64,000 bases of DNA, from contig CM060107.1 in NCBI GenBank assembly GCA_030522415.1, positions 3,274,847 through 3,338,846 on the forward strand, given 5' to 3'. Shown in pieces: positions 11,694 to 23,393 of the stretch. The notes under the pieces were generated by a model that saw only the letters and a list, made by a program, of their open reading frames with translations, was not told the DNA's origin and did no database searches. Numbering within the stretch: position 1 is the first letter of the stretch; each line of letters begins with the position of its first letter. The stretch comes from Channallabes apus (lineage: Eukaryota > Chordata > Actinopteri > Siluriformes > Clariidae). Made by a program: the position numbers and the translations under genes.

Positions 11694-11865
11694 AAGCATT
11701 ACAATCACTCAGAAAAATTAATGGATGTGGGGTTTGAAACTCTCAAGGTTATTTTCTCATTTAACTAAATAAAATTTCATAAAAATAAAACGTGTCAAAA
11801 GAAAAGCCCATAAAGTTATGATTAATGGCTAATGATCAATGAAACATATTTTCAACAAAAAGCAG

Positions 11866-11965
11866 CAAACAGCTGGACATCGGGACGTAGAGCGTAAGTA
11901 CGACGCATTGGCCTGGCACGCACAGGTCTGAGCAGGTCAAGAAGCTCCATAATCTGTTGCCTTGG
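11866..11965 (-). pseudogene. PIF/Harbinger transposase N-terminal fragment
   Basis: One minus-strand frame reads QQIMELLDLLRPVRARPMRR and then TYALRPDVQLFAAF before a stop. The pattern of a helix, then RP..R..AL.....LF.AL, is typical of the region preceding the catalytic domain in Harbinger/HARBI1-like transposases. A long A-run on the minus strand and stops break the frame upstream. No DDE residues remain. Confidence 0.5.
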
Positions 11966-12242
11966 AAGGCAAAACCTTTTTTTTTTTTTTTTTTAAATAG
12001 CGACCTCAGGGAAAATATGAAAAGGGCTGAAGTTTTGTCTAAATGAAAAATGTACATGAACCACACGGCTCCACAGACGGCGCCGTCTTCAGTTTAACAC
12101 AACAACATGCTGTATCGCTGCCAAATTGTTTGCCACCTGTTTAATATCATTCGGGAAATGCTCCATAACGTTAAGAGAGAGGTTAAGGTACAACTTAAGA
12201 ACTACTTAGCAATAAGAAGCTTTCGAGAAACCGGGCCCTGGG

Positions 12243-13100
12243 AAACATTGGTCTGTTTATTAGGTGGCAAGGAGAAAAAAAGTATAAGAATTAACCCTAC
12301 CCTTACTGTTAATATTTTTTTCCCTTGAGTAATGATAATTATTGCGCAAGTCTATGCAGAAGACAGCCAACCTCAAGGAATAATTACCATGACAAAAAAA
12401 AAATCTATATTTCTAAAATGTCTCTTATTTTATACTTTATATTCTTATTTGGAAACTCTTTTTATTCTTATGTTTTATTTCTAAGTCATAGAAGTCACTA
12501 CTTTACCATAATAACTAAAGTGTAAGTTAATAGACACTAAAAATGTTTCACTTTAACACACTCTAAATTATTTGCCTCATTATTCACACCTGAGAGAGAC
12601 AAATATGAATGGAGTTTATCTAAAATATGGGTACGTATTAATTATGCTCAAATATGCTCTTGAACTTACATACATTTATTTAAGCTTGTGCAAGAACCAC
12701 CATTTATTAACTCATTTTCTACTTTGGCATAAAGGTGGTGTCTAAACACCTGACCTCACACATTCATTTACGGCATATAGACATATATTTATGTAACATT
12801 TCATAACCATAGCAGCAAACATTACTATTATACCAATTAATTTAATGATATGAATGTGGAACTCTGAAAAGTCACCTAAGTAAAATAACTGGACTCTGGC
12901 ATAGGTGATATAGGCATTTACCGCGGGTGTGAAATGCCCAGATGGGTCTTATTTTTTTTCTCTGCTTAGGTAAACTTTATTAAAATAGTACTGCTGTACA
13001 GTACTTCTAGGTTATATGGATTTAAAACCATTTATTTCAGTGACTTTTTAACATTTATATCTCAAAAAGTCTAACTTTATTTTTTATCTCCACGAGTGTT
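12243..13100. other. Unique AT-rich sequence
   Basis: Nothing recognisable on either strand apart from short A and T runs. Confidence 0.45.
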
Positions 13101-13109
13101 TTTGTGTAG

Positions 13110-14510
13110 TGTCAATGGAGTGTCTGGGAAAAGCCTAAGTCCACTGAAAAGGAGTAGGAAATGTCCCAGAACCCCATTGATGAGCTGTGACTGCAAGGTT
13201 GTTGATGCCTGTTGAGGCAGTCATCCCCAAACCCATTGGTATACACTGGGGATAAAAGTGTCCATACAGTTGAAGAAGAAGGTATTTTATGCTGTTAGGT
13301 TGGAATTGTTGACACCTCTGCTACATAGCATAGAGGCTATCTGGTCCCTATCGTTTTAAAATAAACGAGGACTGACGAGTGTACTGTATTTCTGGCAGAG
13401 TTAACCCCTAGAGGGTGCCTTGTGCCCTGAAACTCTTCTGTGTTTTTGTTTATTGGACTTCATTTCCCAGGATGAACCTGAACCGAGGTAGCTCATTAGT
13501 TTTGGTATAAATAGCCTGCCTAAGTTAAGTTTGTTTGTCTGGGTTACGGTTAGGGTTAGATAGTTGTCTGTTTGTTTTCATCTGAGCCTGTACTGTTGAG
13601 TCAAGCTAATCTGTTTTGCTAAACTGTTCTGTTGGAATTCTTGTGTGCCACTGTATCTTGGTTTGGTTTGATTATGTTTTAGAGTTGTGCTTGTTTATGT
13701 TTTGTTTGTGTTATATTAAAAACACCTTAAATCTTAATTTCTGCGCTTATGCCTTGCTTGCAACCCCACTACAATTTCAAATTTAGGCTGATCACACTTC
13801 TCAACCTTCCTGGGAAGGTCTATGCCAGGATACAGGAGAGGAGGGTCCAGTCAAAACTAAAAACAAAAAACAAACCAAAACCAAAAACAATGTGGATTAT
13901 GTCTTCGCCCTAGAACAATGACAGACAGATGAACTCAGAAAGATCATGGATGTAAACTGGCCAACCAGTCTACATGCATTTCGGGAACTCAGTGCCATGT
14001 CCTTCATTAAATGTATGGGGCATTGTTGGGGAGTATGGGGTTACTGCAACTGTTGCAGGACATAGATTTGTGTTTGACCGGAGTGGGTCTACACCACCAA
14101 CATTAGGTCACATGTTCCTAGTACACATTGGACCCAGCCAGCTTGACATTTATATCAGATTTGGTTTGTAATCATTATGAACAGAATTTCTAGTTGCAGC
14201 CAATGCCAGGCCAATGTGGAGTTTGGTGACCCCAAGATTCCATTCTTTATGTTCAGATGTTGTGGTCCTTGTTGCTTCATCAAGCTGTGACCTCCAGCAT
14301 CATTTGGGGAAGTTTGTATCTGAATGTAAGGTGACTGGGATGAGGGTCAGCACCTCCAACTCCAAGGCCATGGATCTCGGTCAGAAAAGGGTGGATTGTT
14401 CCCTTCAAGTTGGAAGTGTGATCTTCCCTGAAATAGAGGGGTTTAGGTATCTTGGGTGCTTGGTCACAATTGAGGGTAAATTGGACTCAGATATCAACAC
14501 AGATTGGTGC
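13110..14510 (+). pseudogene. Non-LTR retrotransposon (LINE) ORF2 pseudogene, interrupted by a solo LTR
   Basis: Decayed pieces of a fish LINE polyprotein lie in order. A linker-region remnant (SSPNPLVYT then VHTVEEE) is near 13207-13275. A reverse transcriptase block reading LLNLPGKVYARIQERRVQ is near 13800-13855. Then comes MNRISSCSQCQANVEFGD at about 14177, shifting frame into SDVVVLVASSSCDLQHHLGK at about 14254, and STSNSKAM ... QKRVDC ... FRYLGCLVTIEGKLD up to 14490. The active-site FADD region is destroyed at the frameshift. A 381-bp solo LTR sits between the first and second pieces. The long plus-strand frame at 14214-14600 is part of this relic and is not a host gene. Confidence 0.7.
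13393..13773 (+). mobile_element. Solo LTR with 5-bp target duplication
   Basis: The element runs from TGGCAGAGTTAACCCC to CCCCACTACA, so it has TG...CA termini. ATTTC flanks it directly on both sides (13388-13392 and 13774-13778). It carries a TATA-like GGTATAAATAG at about 13504 and an ATTAAA near 13716, followed by CTTAATTTCTGCGCTTATGC. The related copy at 62418-62793 has CTTAACCTCTGCACTTATGC at the matching place on its minus strand. Confidence 0.8.
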
Positions 14511-14662
14511 ATTGTCAGCAGTAATGTGGTCATTGTACTATTTTCAAAAAGTGAAGCTTTCAATTTAGCGGTCACTCTCCATTCCAACCCAGTACAATAA
14601 ACAATTAAGGTCAAGACAAATGAAGAATAACATAAAATTTTAATCCAATGGTTAAATTTTTT

Positions 14663-14693
<31 letters not shown>

Positions 14694-15174
14694 ATACAAT
14701 GAAATGTCAATCTTTATAGTAATAGTTGGTTATTTGAAACTTAATTAAAAATTAAAAAGTTTAATTGTTGGTAATGACTTTGTGGCCTGTCTGAAGTACT
14801 TTTCAAGGTCCACATGGCCAGGCTGAGAAACGTATATTCAACTTAATGTACACCAGTATTTCTCAACTCTGGTCCTGAAGTGTTGAGAATTACTGGTCTT
14901 TTACAGTATCAGCTCCCAGTGCTTTTTAGCTTTTCCCTAACTAAAATGGATGTGACCAATCGTGGAAAACACTAAAATGTGCAGGGTAGGTCCAGAGGAC
15001 CAGAGTACAGAACCATTGGTGTAGACTTTTTTTTTCAAATCACAACTTCATCAATGTAGTATATTCAGTTTTACTGTATGTAATAAATTACATAATATTT
15101 TTTTCCTATAATTTCTGCACTCGAAAACTTTTAGAAATTTTCCAGATCACCAACCTCTCCCTGGCTTTACAGGA
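14511..15174. other. Flank with a TTTA microsatellite
   Basis: Contains TTTA units at about 14656-14692. It also contains the 3' flank of the minus-strand Ig gene; its minus-strand sequence near 15160-15130 still resembles the 3' flank of the paralogue at 60975-61000. Confidence 0.6.
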
Positions 15175-17481
15175 TCACAAACATGAAACCTGCCCTGCTG
15201 ATGTTTCCATACAGAAACCAAGAAAGAGTAAATATGTGACAAGAGAAAAGAGCATGATCAGTGGTTGAGGGCAATTTGCTCCTGCATCATCTAGAAAGTA
15301 TGGGAGAATAAAAAAAAATTAAAAGAATGAATTATCAATAAAACATGCTGAGCTAAAATTCTCCAGGAGAAGAGAATTTTTTGAAATTCTAAATTGATGG
15401 TTTAAAATCTCTCTATACTGTATATACTCACTTGTGCCAGTTAGTTTATCATAAAAAGTCTCTCCAGGTGTTTCTTATAGAGAGAAAGAAAATTTTATTT
15501 TTTATTTTAATACAGTATAATCTCTCTCTCACAAACACTTATACTACACATCCCCATAAATATTATATGAAATGTGATGCGTAGTTTCAGATAATGCAGT
15601 GATTTTATAAATACGTAAACACTTTTATTTTTGTAGTGCTACAATTTGAGTATACAGTATATTGTGTTTATAGTAATGTTTTTAAAATCTAAAACAATTG
15701 TGATGAACATTGTAATTTCTACCTGAAGAATGAAGTAAAATTATTGCATAATTCAAGGTAATTACTTTGAACGTTGGAAACATATATATGAAATAAGAAT
15801 TAGAATATAAGTATAAGGAAATAAATATTAGATCTTAATATTTTACTCACCTCTGGCAATTAAAAGTTCCTGTTGTTCCTCTTCAGTGGGTTCTTAGGGT
15901 GAAAAATAAAGAAAAACATATTTTAAAATCAACATACAGTAGATCATAGACAAAAATAGTTTTTTTTCACATCAGCCTCTAGCTTTAAAAGGCCACCGTC
16001 AACCTTTATTCCTTGCTATATTACTTTGTGCCTCCATTCACATGCTTTGGGTAGCATGAACTTTCATCCTTTTGCTTTTTATTCTAGAAGACTCTTCATT
16101 GAGTGAACACTCTGTAAGGTTGTGACTCAATTACTCAAAGTATCTGCTACACCATGCTGCTTTTGAAATAAAACCCTGCATCATTAATTATTGATGAAAT
16201 CAGTGCACAGTACACTTTAGTGTTTTTTAAACAACAAATTAAATCAAATTAGCTTTGCATTTTCTGGGCTGGGTACCAGGCATTTGCGAGAAATGAAAAG
16301 TCAGGTTAATGTGGTGCATGGTGAGGGGCAGGGAAAGCCTGATGGAATTGGGGTTAATTACAGTACCTTGGTAATTATGAAGGGTCCAATGAATCAAGGC
16401 AATGATTTATGGGAAGTTATTTTTGATGAGGATTTCTTGGGGGATAACATCATCCTCTGACCGACTTGGTACATGGGAAGTGCTGACCCCCTCAATAATT
16501 AAACCCCCCAAAAAATACAAAGATGAATTTACTTTATTATATCAGCATGTCTGTGGGTGCTTTCTCTTATAAGGCAGCAATTTGACGATTAAAAATTTGC
16601 TCTTACATTATAGCAGCTATAAATGCTCCTTTCCCTCACTATTTTATTTATTTTTTTTGCCTTTCTTAAAATAAATAAAATGAAATTGAAGCTCGTCATG
16701 TCACTGAAGGTTTTTGAACTGTTACAAAGCACTGGCACTGAAGATTCCTTCTGTACATCTTACATAAACGTATATAAACGAAATAAAAGAACTTCATCCA
16801 TGTTTTTAAACTATTTCATTCTGTGAAGTTCTCTGTGAAGCTCTGCGTCAATGAGCTGTTACTTTACAAACAATAATGCATTAGATTAAGTGCATTAACA
16901 CAACCCTGCTCTACTGTTATGGCTGCTTTTGCAAAGAAATTAATAAACACCTTCTAACCTATCCGAATCCAGAACTCTGTGGTTTTCTGATATCTACGTA
17001 CCATCGACGGAGACCTCGACACTCTGTACTAAAATCCATTTAGTAGAGCTGGCTCTCTTCATGCGCTTCACAGACATGTGGCTCTGGTAGACGCCTGCAT
17101 CAGTGACACTGACGTTCTTCAGCACCAGGGAACAGTTTCCTTCAAGCAGCTTCTCATGAGGAACGTCCACACGGTTCGCGTATCCCTCACCCTGAAACAG
17201 CTGCTCACCCTTTCTCTCAAACACAATCTCAGTATCTGTGTTCCACTGAACATGCGGCGTTTGGACCGGGACATTTCTCCACTCACACGGCAGGACAGCT
17301 GTGGAACCCAGTCGAGCTGATACGAGCCGAGAATCTGCTAAGAGGAAGACGCTATTTTAGCACCTTTATTCAGTTATTTTACATTTTGAAGCTTGTTACT
17401 ACTGTTTCATTAAAAGTGGACACATACTGTACCTACACTGCTGAACCATATGGTGCAAATAAAACACGGGAAGATCTTCAT
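15175..17481 (-). CDS. Small V-set Ig surface protein, minus-strand paralogue (193 aa)
   Basis: Five exons on the minus strand: 17481-17433, 17334-17002, 15892-15851, 15473-15432 and 15290-15175 (TGA). All introns are phase 1 with AG/GT borders, and the joined frame of 582 bases is open. Residues 1-16 (MKIFPCFICTIWFSSV) are a signal peptide. Residues 17-127 are a V-type domain with Cys33 (LPCEW) and Trp47, then NCSLVL (Cys84) and DAGVYQSH; the usual F-strand cysteine is Ser101. An acidic stalk follows. A hydrophobic segment at about 166-183 then leads to a tail of about ten residues ending QVSCL, so a type I membrane protein is likely. The fold suggests a B7/butyrophilin-like or related teleost immune family, but the precise family is not identified. 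The plus-strand paralogue is at 58436-60974. Confidence 0.85.
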
Positions 17482-18360
17482 GGTTGGCTTTCTGAAGAGC
17501 AGAATTTCTAAAATAAGCCAAAGGAGAAATAGTGTCATCCTTTAAAACTGATCAAATTTCACAATGTTGTCTTTTTTGGACATTTAAGATGAGCTGATCT
17601 ACACTACAACCTGGCATGTGAAATTCTGTGCTGAATGGAAATAGGATTCTTTCTTTCTGGTTAGTACAATACACCTACTTTCATTCTGGCTTTATTTCAC
17701 AAAATCTCTTTCCCATATTAATAAATTTTTAGTCTAAGAAAAAATAACCGAAAGCATCTTTATGCGTAAAGACAAATCCAAATTTTACATAAACTTGAGC
17801 TCATTTTAATCACACAGAATAGTTTAGAATCAGATAGTCATGTTTATCTCAAATGTTTAGAATTTTAAACAATGCTGTAGTGACACTCTCTGTAGTTGGA
17901 GGCTTTTCCATATTCCAAGATGATTTAGTTCTAGTATAAATTCTTAAACATAATCCTATGAAATGGTGTTCAGCATACCACTTGACTTTGTTTCATATTG
18001 ACCATTTATTTATTATTTTTTTAGAGAATATTAATTTGTCATCACCTCTAAAGACAAAGCTGAGCTCTTATTAGTGCTTACCTTTATATTCCTTCATTAA
18101 TAAAAAAAATAATAACTTGCAAAAAAAAAAATCATACCTTTATTATTGTAAGTAGACACTGCCTGTGAGTAGGTGTGAGAGAAGAAGAGAGAAAGATAAA
18201 AGACAAGTCATTTAAGTTTAGGGAGCAAAAAGTTACAGTTCCTATTTTTTGTGGAAAAAATTTTGAATTGTGTAAAAAAAAACAATTCTTGTGGGGGGTG
18301 GCAACAAGTTACTGTTCCTTATTTTTTTTCCTTGAATTGTTTAAACGTCACGCTCTCAGT
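17482..18360. other. Upstream flank of the minus-strand V-set gene
   Basis: The first 45 or so bases upstream of the ATG match the upstream region of the paralogue (CTGCTCTTCAGAAAG). Beyond that the sequence is AT-rich and I recognise nothing. A run of A occurs at about 18121-18131. Confidence 0.5.
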
Positions 18361-18909
18361 GCCTTCGCGCTGATCAAAGACTCTTGACATTTCCTTTCCC
18401 ACGCTGTCAGGCTTTCATCACGCGGTCATGTTTTCCCATGCTGTCATCGCTAATCCAGGACCGCCCCGCCGGCACACCGGTTTCTCATCTGCCGCTGATT
18501 TCTTCCGGCTTAAACGGAAGTGCAGCATGCTGTCTCGCAGATGGATTATTGTGTGTTGTTTCTCCGCAGTTTTCCTCGAGTTTCTGTGCATGGTTTTTTC
18601 ACGTTGCAGATTTCGCTGTTTCTTGTTTTTTGCCCCTCGGCTCAGCTTCAAGTTTTGGCATGACGACATTGCGGACGGACTTCATGGCTCCGATCAAACA
18701 CTTCCACCTTCACGACCACGGCTCTATCTCATGTCCCGGCATCGATGCGACGCTACGGATCTCACATCTTGGCTCCAGCGCCTCCACTTTCACTACAGCG
18801 GCACCAAAGAAGATCTGGGAGGCTCATGACCCGCACCTCCACCTGCACCTGGGTCCATCTTCACAGCCCACGATCCACGCGCACACGACAGAATAATCAA
18901 GCCACCACT
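18361..18909 (+). other. GC-richer leader of the gypsy-like element
   Basis: A stretch with higher GC content than its surroundings, directly upstream of the gag start. Two overlapping plus-strand frames of 170 and 133 codons are open here but show no domain, and their composition follows the local GC level. I take it as the untranslated leader or LTR-adjacent part of the retroelement, not as a gene. No LTR ends were found. Confidence 0.4.
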
Positions 18910-19715
18910 ATGGATCCAGCAGCTTTAAACAGAATGAGGCAGGTACTGGAGGGCCAAGGCGTGCTCCTCAGTAAACATAAAGAGGAACTCATCGCCACCA
19001 GATGGACACTAGCTGAAGTCGTCTCCTGAGTGTAGCTCCTCCAGGCGCCTACAGCTCAGACCTCAAGATCTGGAACCCTGCGAGAGCCACACCTACCAGA
19101 CCTCCCACTTACGGGGGAGAACCAGGAACTTGTAGGTCATTCCTCTCTGAGTGCTCACTGATTTTCAAACTACAAGCCTCCTCCTTTTCATCAGAATGTT
19201 CTCAGTTGGCCTACGTCATCACGTTACTAACTGGTAGAGCCAGGGAATGGAGCCCTCTGAGAAGCTAACAACCCATGCTGCGAGACCTTTGTGGAGCTTT
19301 GATCGCTCAGTTGTCGGCAGGGACTCTGCCTATGACTACGACATTGAGTTCCTTACCCTAGCCTTACTCTAGTGGGTGGAATGACAGAGCCCTAGCGGAT
19401 GTTTTCCTGGAAGGGTTATCAGAAGCTCTTAAGGATGAGCTCATCTCTCATGAACTTCCCACGGATCTCCACGAGCTCATGGATCTCGCCGGGCGGATCG
19501 ACTCACGTCTCCATTTGAGATGGCCATCCAGAAGTATGCCCCTCGCCAGGAAATCACCCCAACCCAAGCAGAAGCAGACGAATCGAGAGGAGCCGATGCA
19601 GCTAGGTAGTACTCGCATCTCTGACGAGGAGACACGCCGACGCCATCTACAAGGTTTTTACTATGGAGCCTCAGGACACAGAAGGTGTTTCCTCCGACCC
19701 ACGTGACATCACCGA
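18910..19715 (+). pseudogene. Ty3/gypsy retrotransposon gag pseudogene
   Basis: The start MDPAALNRMRQVLEGQGVLL at 18910 is the usual opening of gag in fish Ty3/gypsy elements, which often begin MDPA. After a stop at 19029 the capsid core continues in another frame: GEPGTCRSFLSECSLIFKLQ near 19110-19170, then LAYVITLLTGRAREW near 19208-19252. A further shift leads to ALADVFLEGLSEALKDELIS near 19391-19450 and a basic RKSPQPKQKQTNREEPMQLG stretch near 19544-19605. HLQGFYYGASGHRRCF near 19643-19690 is a CCHC zinc knuckle in which two of the cysteines are lost. Several stops and frameshifts make it nonfunctional. No pol follows. Confidence 0.8.
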
Positions 19716-19734
19716 CCATTTTTATTCAAAATGC

Positions 19735-20005
19735 TTGCTCACGCACTATTGGGGCTGGCCTAACACACTTGGAGGAACAGCGCTATCCGCTCCTTCGAGC
19801 TCAGAGATGCCCTTGATTGGTTTGTAGAGCCGTCGTTAATGTGGGAACACGAAGTACCTCTCATCCCTCCCCCCGAGAGAGCTCGACCAATCAGCTCTCT
19901 CTATGCCTCCAGCTGTGAGAGGAAAACAGCATCACCCGGGGTTCGAACCAGCGATCTCCTGTTGACAGGGCGAGCACTTTACCACTGCGCCACTCAGAGG
20001 CTACT
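19735..20005 (-). mobile_element. tRNA-derived SINE with intact promoter boxes
   Basis: On the minus strand, CTCTGAGTGGCGCAGTGGTA (box A) is followed by GGAGATCGCTGGTTCGAACC (box B), spaced as in a tRNA. The body runs leftwards through an AGCTGATTGGTCGAGCTCTC block. The head is tRNA-like, but there is no complete cloverleaf at the 3' side, so a SINE is preferred over a tRNA gene. It abuts the gypsy gag relic. Confidence 0.7.
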
Positions 20006-20334
20006 GTATGTGATCAAGTTTTAAAAACTATTGAATTATCAGAAGAGAAGAGGATCTAAAAATTATTTAATTTTCAGTAAAGTAGGAAAAGTCAACCTTG
20101 AGCCAGTAATGGGTCTCCATCATCAATTCTTTCTTTGTTATTATTTTGTATTTTTTGCGCACTTATGCCTTAATGCCAACGCTACAGTATCTATTCCAGC
20201 ATAGTAACTAGCAATAACGCATGGTCTGTTTAACACAAGTCAGTGCAGCATAAAACTTCCAATGTATTTAAAATGTGTCTAACTGTTATCTCTCCTTCTC
20301 CTCTCTCTCTGTTGAGCTACACATGCCGCTCCTA

Positions 20335-20710
20335 AGCTGCTAGTGATCCAGACCCTTTCTGCTCTTTAACCTGTTTGACTCATCCTGGTGCCCCACTTCT
20401 GGACCCATATTAACTGTAATATTGAACTTCCAGCAGGATAACACACAGTATGAATGCAGATCAAGTCCTGCTTCCTGTTTCACCCAGATGAGGATGGGTT
20501 CCCTGTTGAGTCTGGTTCCTCGCAAGGTTTCTTCCTATTGCCATCTCAGGGAGTTTTTCCCTCAGCACCATCAGGCTTGTTCATCAGAGACGATCTGATC
20601 ATTCTGATTCATACACATTTAAATAATTTTCTTATTGATTGTCACAAAGCAGCTTATGACAATATGACAATTGTTGAAAGTGCTATAGAAAAAATTTAAT
20701 AAGTTCATTT
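20335..20710 (+). mobile_element. 3' tail of an L2/CR1-type LINE or LINE-tailed SINE
   Basis: The blocks GATGAGGATGGGTTCCCTGT, GGTTTCTTCCTATTGCCATC, AGGGAGTTTTTCCCTCA and TTGTTGAAAGTGCTATAGAA form a very common 3' block in teleost genomes. It ends in an A-rich tail. Both overlapping short frames are by-products of this repeat. Confidence 0.65.
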
Positions 20711-21200
20711 AAAATATAAACACCATTACATATGGGGTTAGAGCTCTAGTTAAAATGAACCAACACAACACAATATCGCCCTCCACTGGAGGCACTGTAA
20801 ATCATCTACTATAGTACAGTGATCAGACTCAGCTGCAGTAAAACATTCGAGCGGTGCGAATGGTGCATTTTAAAGAAGGCTGTACGCCTGATTGTTGCAA
20901 ATTGACGGATAACTTATGTCCTGATGCTGCTACAAAGTTTTAAAAAATATATTAACCTCTTTTATTTATTTATTTATTCTTTTTGTTGTTTAACGCTGGT
21001 TGGAATCCGGTAGCCTTTGCTTTCTTGATCCACATCTATGACTTTACATTGCAGGTTTTGCTCTGCACATTAATAATCAAGCAAACACATTACATAAAAT
21101 AGACAAAGATTGCCAGTAACTTAGCTGTACAGCCATTTAGAGGAAATTCATTTCCGCAGAATGGAAAACAATCCAGATGCATTCAGTCTTGATGACTTGA
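20711..21200. other. Unassigned sequence
   Basis: No recognised feature apart from a TTTA-rich stretch near 20958-20978. Confidence 0.45.
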
Positions 21201-21204
21201 TTGA

Positions 21205-21510
21205 TCCTTATAGACAGTGGGAACGATTGAACAGTGCTTGACAATTAGAGGGAAAGTTGTGCAATGCAGATGTGATTAGTGCTATGATGTAATGTAAGCT
21301 GAGCTGTTTGAAGCTTTTTAGGCAAGCATCAGCGGTTTTAATCTGATGCGGATAGCTACAGGAAGCCAGTAGGAGGGGTGGGGTAGTGGGGTGGTGTACA
21401 AGAAGCTTGGAGGATTCTGAAAACACCCCATGCAGCCATATTCTGGATCAGCTGCAGAGGACGAGTGGTGCACAGTGGCGGACCTGCCAGAAGTGAGATA
21501 CAAGCAACAG
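21205..21510 (+). repeat. Dispersed fish repeat, copy 1
   Basis: Blocks such as AGGCAAGCATCAGCGGTTTT, GATAGCTACAGGAAGCCAGT and TTCTGGATCAGCTGCAGAGG match a second copy at 22120-22290 (GGCAGGCGTCAGTGTTTCTC, ACAGCTACAGGAAGCCATTA). The element class is uncertain; a non-LTR origin is likely. Confidence 0.55.
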
Positions 21511-21639
21511 TGTGGAGAGAAATGGATGAATTCTTCTAAAGTTATAAAAGAAAAATGAGCAAAAGACAGAGTAAGGTTAGAAATATGAAGGGAAAATGAC
21601 AGTTGATTGTCCAGTCACACCGAGGTTGTGACTAAAGAG

Positions 21640-21880
21640 TTCTGAGGGTTGATTAATCCACATAAGTTATAAAATCCAGCAGACAAAGAGCCCAAAGTTG
21701 GATACCTGACCTCCAAACTCCTCAGATCCCAGATAAACAAGTTTGGTCCACGGAGGGCCCCACCCCACAGATCACAGCATTCAAATGAACAGCTGCCAAC
21801 ATCAGACACCACAGCACTACCCCAGGGGTCCTGTAGTGTTGTGCCCCAAGATGATAGAGCTACTGAGAGCTCAGATATTT
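21640..21880 (+). repeat. Dispersed fish repeat fragment
   Basis: GTTTGGTCCACGGAGGGCCC and CCAACATCAGACACCACAGC followed by CAGGGGTCCTGTAGTG form a recurring teleost repeat motif that I recognise but cannot assign to a class. Confidence 0.35.
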
Positions 21881-22074
21881 AGTAACTATTTAATGCCTGC
21901 AAAGTTTTTAATCTCCAGCCCTAACAAAGTAATTCTCTATTTATAGGTATTTATTATGGGTATGAACATACTGTGAGGCAATTTGAAACATTCACAGATT
22001 TAATAATAGACTGCATAATGGCACAAATATTTACTATATAGTGTGTGCTATCTTACTCCACCAGAACAGAAAAC

Positions 22075-22295
22075 AGTCGAACTGCATATTGTAATTGACC
22101 CTGAGCTGCTGGGAGGGGCGCAGTGGACAAGTGCTGGGATTAAAGGGAGCATGGTGCAGTGCGGAGTGTGATTAGAGCTGAGAGGTAAGTTTGTGCTGGG
22201 CTGGTTTTGGCTTTGTAGGCAGGCGTCAGTGTTTCTCATTTTGATACAGACAGCTACAGGAAGCCATTAGAGGGAGAGAAGTAGTGAAGTAAGAA
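22075..22295 (+). repeat. Dispersed fish repeat, copy 2
   Basis: Same family and orientation as 21205-21510, more divergent. The two copies are about 860 bases apart. Confidence 0.5.
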
Positions 22296-23160
22296 GAATG
22301 ATGAATCAATACAGCCAGAAGAGATGTATCAAGGTGCAGTAGACAGAATATGCAATAATTCTTATGAATTGAATTCATCTTAAAATTTAACAATTTGGGC
22401 AATGCTCTTAAACCTATGAATTTATTTTGTGATTTCTCCTTTTTCTTTCCCTTGGTCAAAGAAGTTTTGGAATTGTTAACACGTAAGTTAAATATAAAGT
22501 TTAATTTTCACCGTTTTCTAAATTATTTTTGTACATGTTAATTACAGTGAAAAAACGGCAGGTGCACAAACACACACACACAGCATGTTCACGCACTAAC
22601 ACTAACGGAGATACTTATCTTTCTGTATTTATTTGTATTATTTTTCAAAGGTAAAGTGCAAGTTAATTTGTTTTTTATTTCTACTTTATATTTTGTATTA
22701 ATTTAAATTTTTAAATATTAATATGTTTGGGTTGTGGAATGAATAATCATTATTAAAAATATTTCATTATTTCTTATGAGGGGAAATTCACCTTGACATA
22801 TGAGTGTTTTGATATACGAGCACACTCCTGGAACAAATTATGCTCGTAATCCAATGTTCCACTTCACTTCTAATCGTGTTGCCAAAGAAGTTTTATTTTC
22901 TCTGTGATCATAAATAACTTTTTTTCTATCATGTTTAGAAAAAAAAATCTTTGCTTCTTGTGTTTTAAATTCTGTCATGTTTTGATGAATCTTTTGTTAT
23001 TTTTTTAAAGTAAATTTGTTTAGCATATTTTATTGTTTTTTGAATACAGACTAGTTATCATTTAAATACAGAATCATTAATTCGCCTCCTTTTAAATGAA
23101 AATGGATGTGATGATGTGCGTGAGTGTGGCCAACAGGTGGACTACATTGTTAATTACAAC
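22296..23160. other. AT-rich sequence, nothing firm
   Basis: A stretch at about 22790-22860 (TTGACATATGAGTGTTTTGA ... TACGAGCACACTCCTGGAAC) resembles a common vertebrate dispersed repeat. The rest is unassigned. Confidence 0.4.
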
Positions 23161-23164
23161 AGCT

Positions 23165-23250
23165 CCTTACATTGGTGACATGATGGCTTAGTGGTCAGCA
23201 AAATGAACTCATACAGTACCTCCAGGGTCTGGGATTAATTCTTTCCTCTA

Positions 23251-23328
<78 letters not shown>
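23165..23328 (+). mobile_element. SINE head followed by a long GT microsatellite
   Basis: GATGGCTTAGTGGTCAGCAA and CCTCCAGGGTCTGGGATTAA are the box A and box B regions of a DANA-like SINE. Its internal CTGTGTGTGTG stretch has grown into a pure GT array at about 23252-23324, and the body after it is lost. Confidence 0.6.
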
Positions 23329-23393
23329 TATATTTTAATAATGTGCCATGGTTGTGCAAAGAATAACATGAAGATGCATTGATTGTATTACTT

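Larger units (their letters stand above)
10703..12242 (-). mobile_element. Decayed PIF/Harbinger-type DNA transposon with nested MITEs
   Basis: The ends form inverted repeats: CAGGGCCCGGTTTCTC at 10704-10719 and its exact complement at 12225-12240, followed inside by CTTAAG-rich stretches on both sides. A minus-strand remnant near 11990-11865 encodes residues resembling the N-terminal region of Harbinger transposases. The centre (about 11243-11693) is occupied by other inverted-repeat elements. The exact end and target duplication could not be fixed. Confidence 0.55.

Noticed and set aside
14214..14600. Plus-strand frame of 128 codons as a host gene
   Set aside because: Its residues are a LINE reverse transcriptase fragment (VVVLVASSSCDLQ, FRYLGCLV).
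18384..18896. Overlapping frames of 170 and 133 codons upstream of gag
   Set aside because: No recognised domain; they lie in a GC-richer retroelement leader and overlap each other in different frames.
19920..20005. Functional tRNA gene on the minus strand
   Set aside because: Boxes A and B are good, but the 3' acceptor strand does not close and a SINE body follows.
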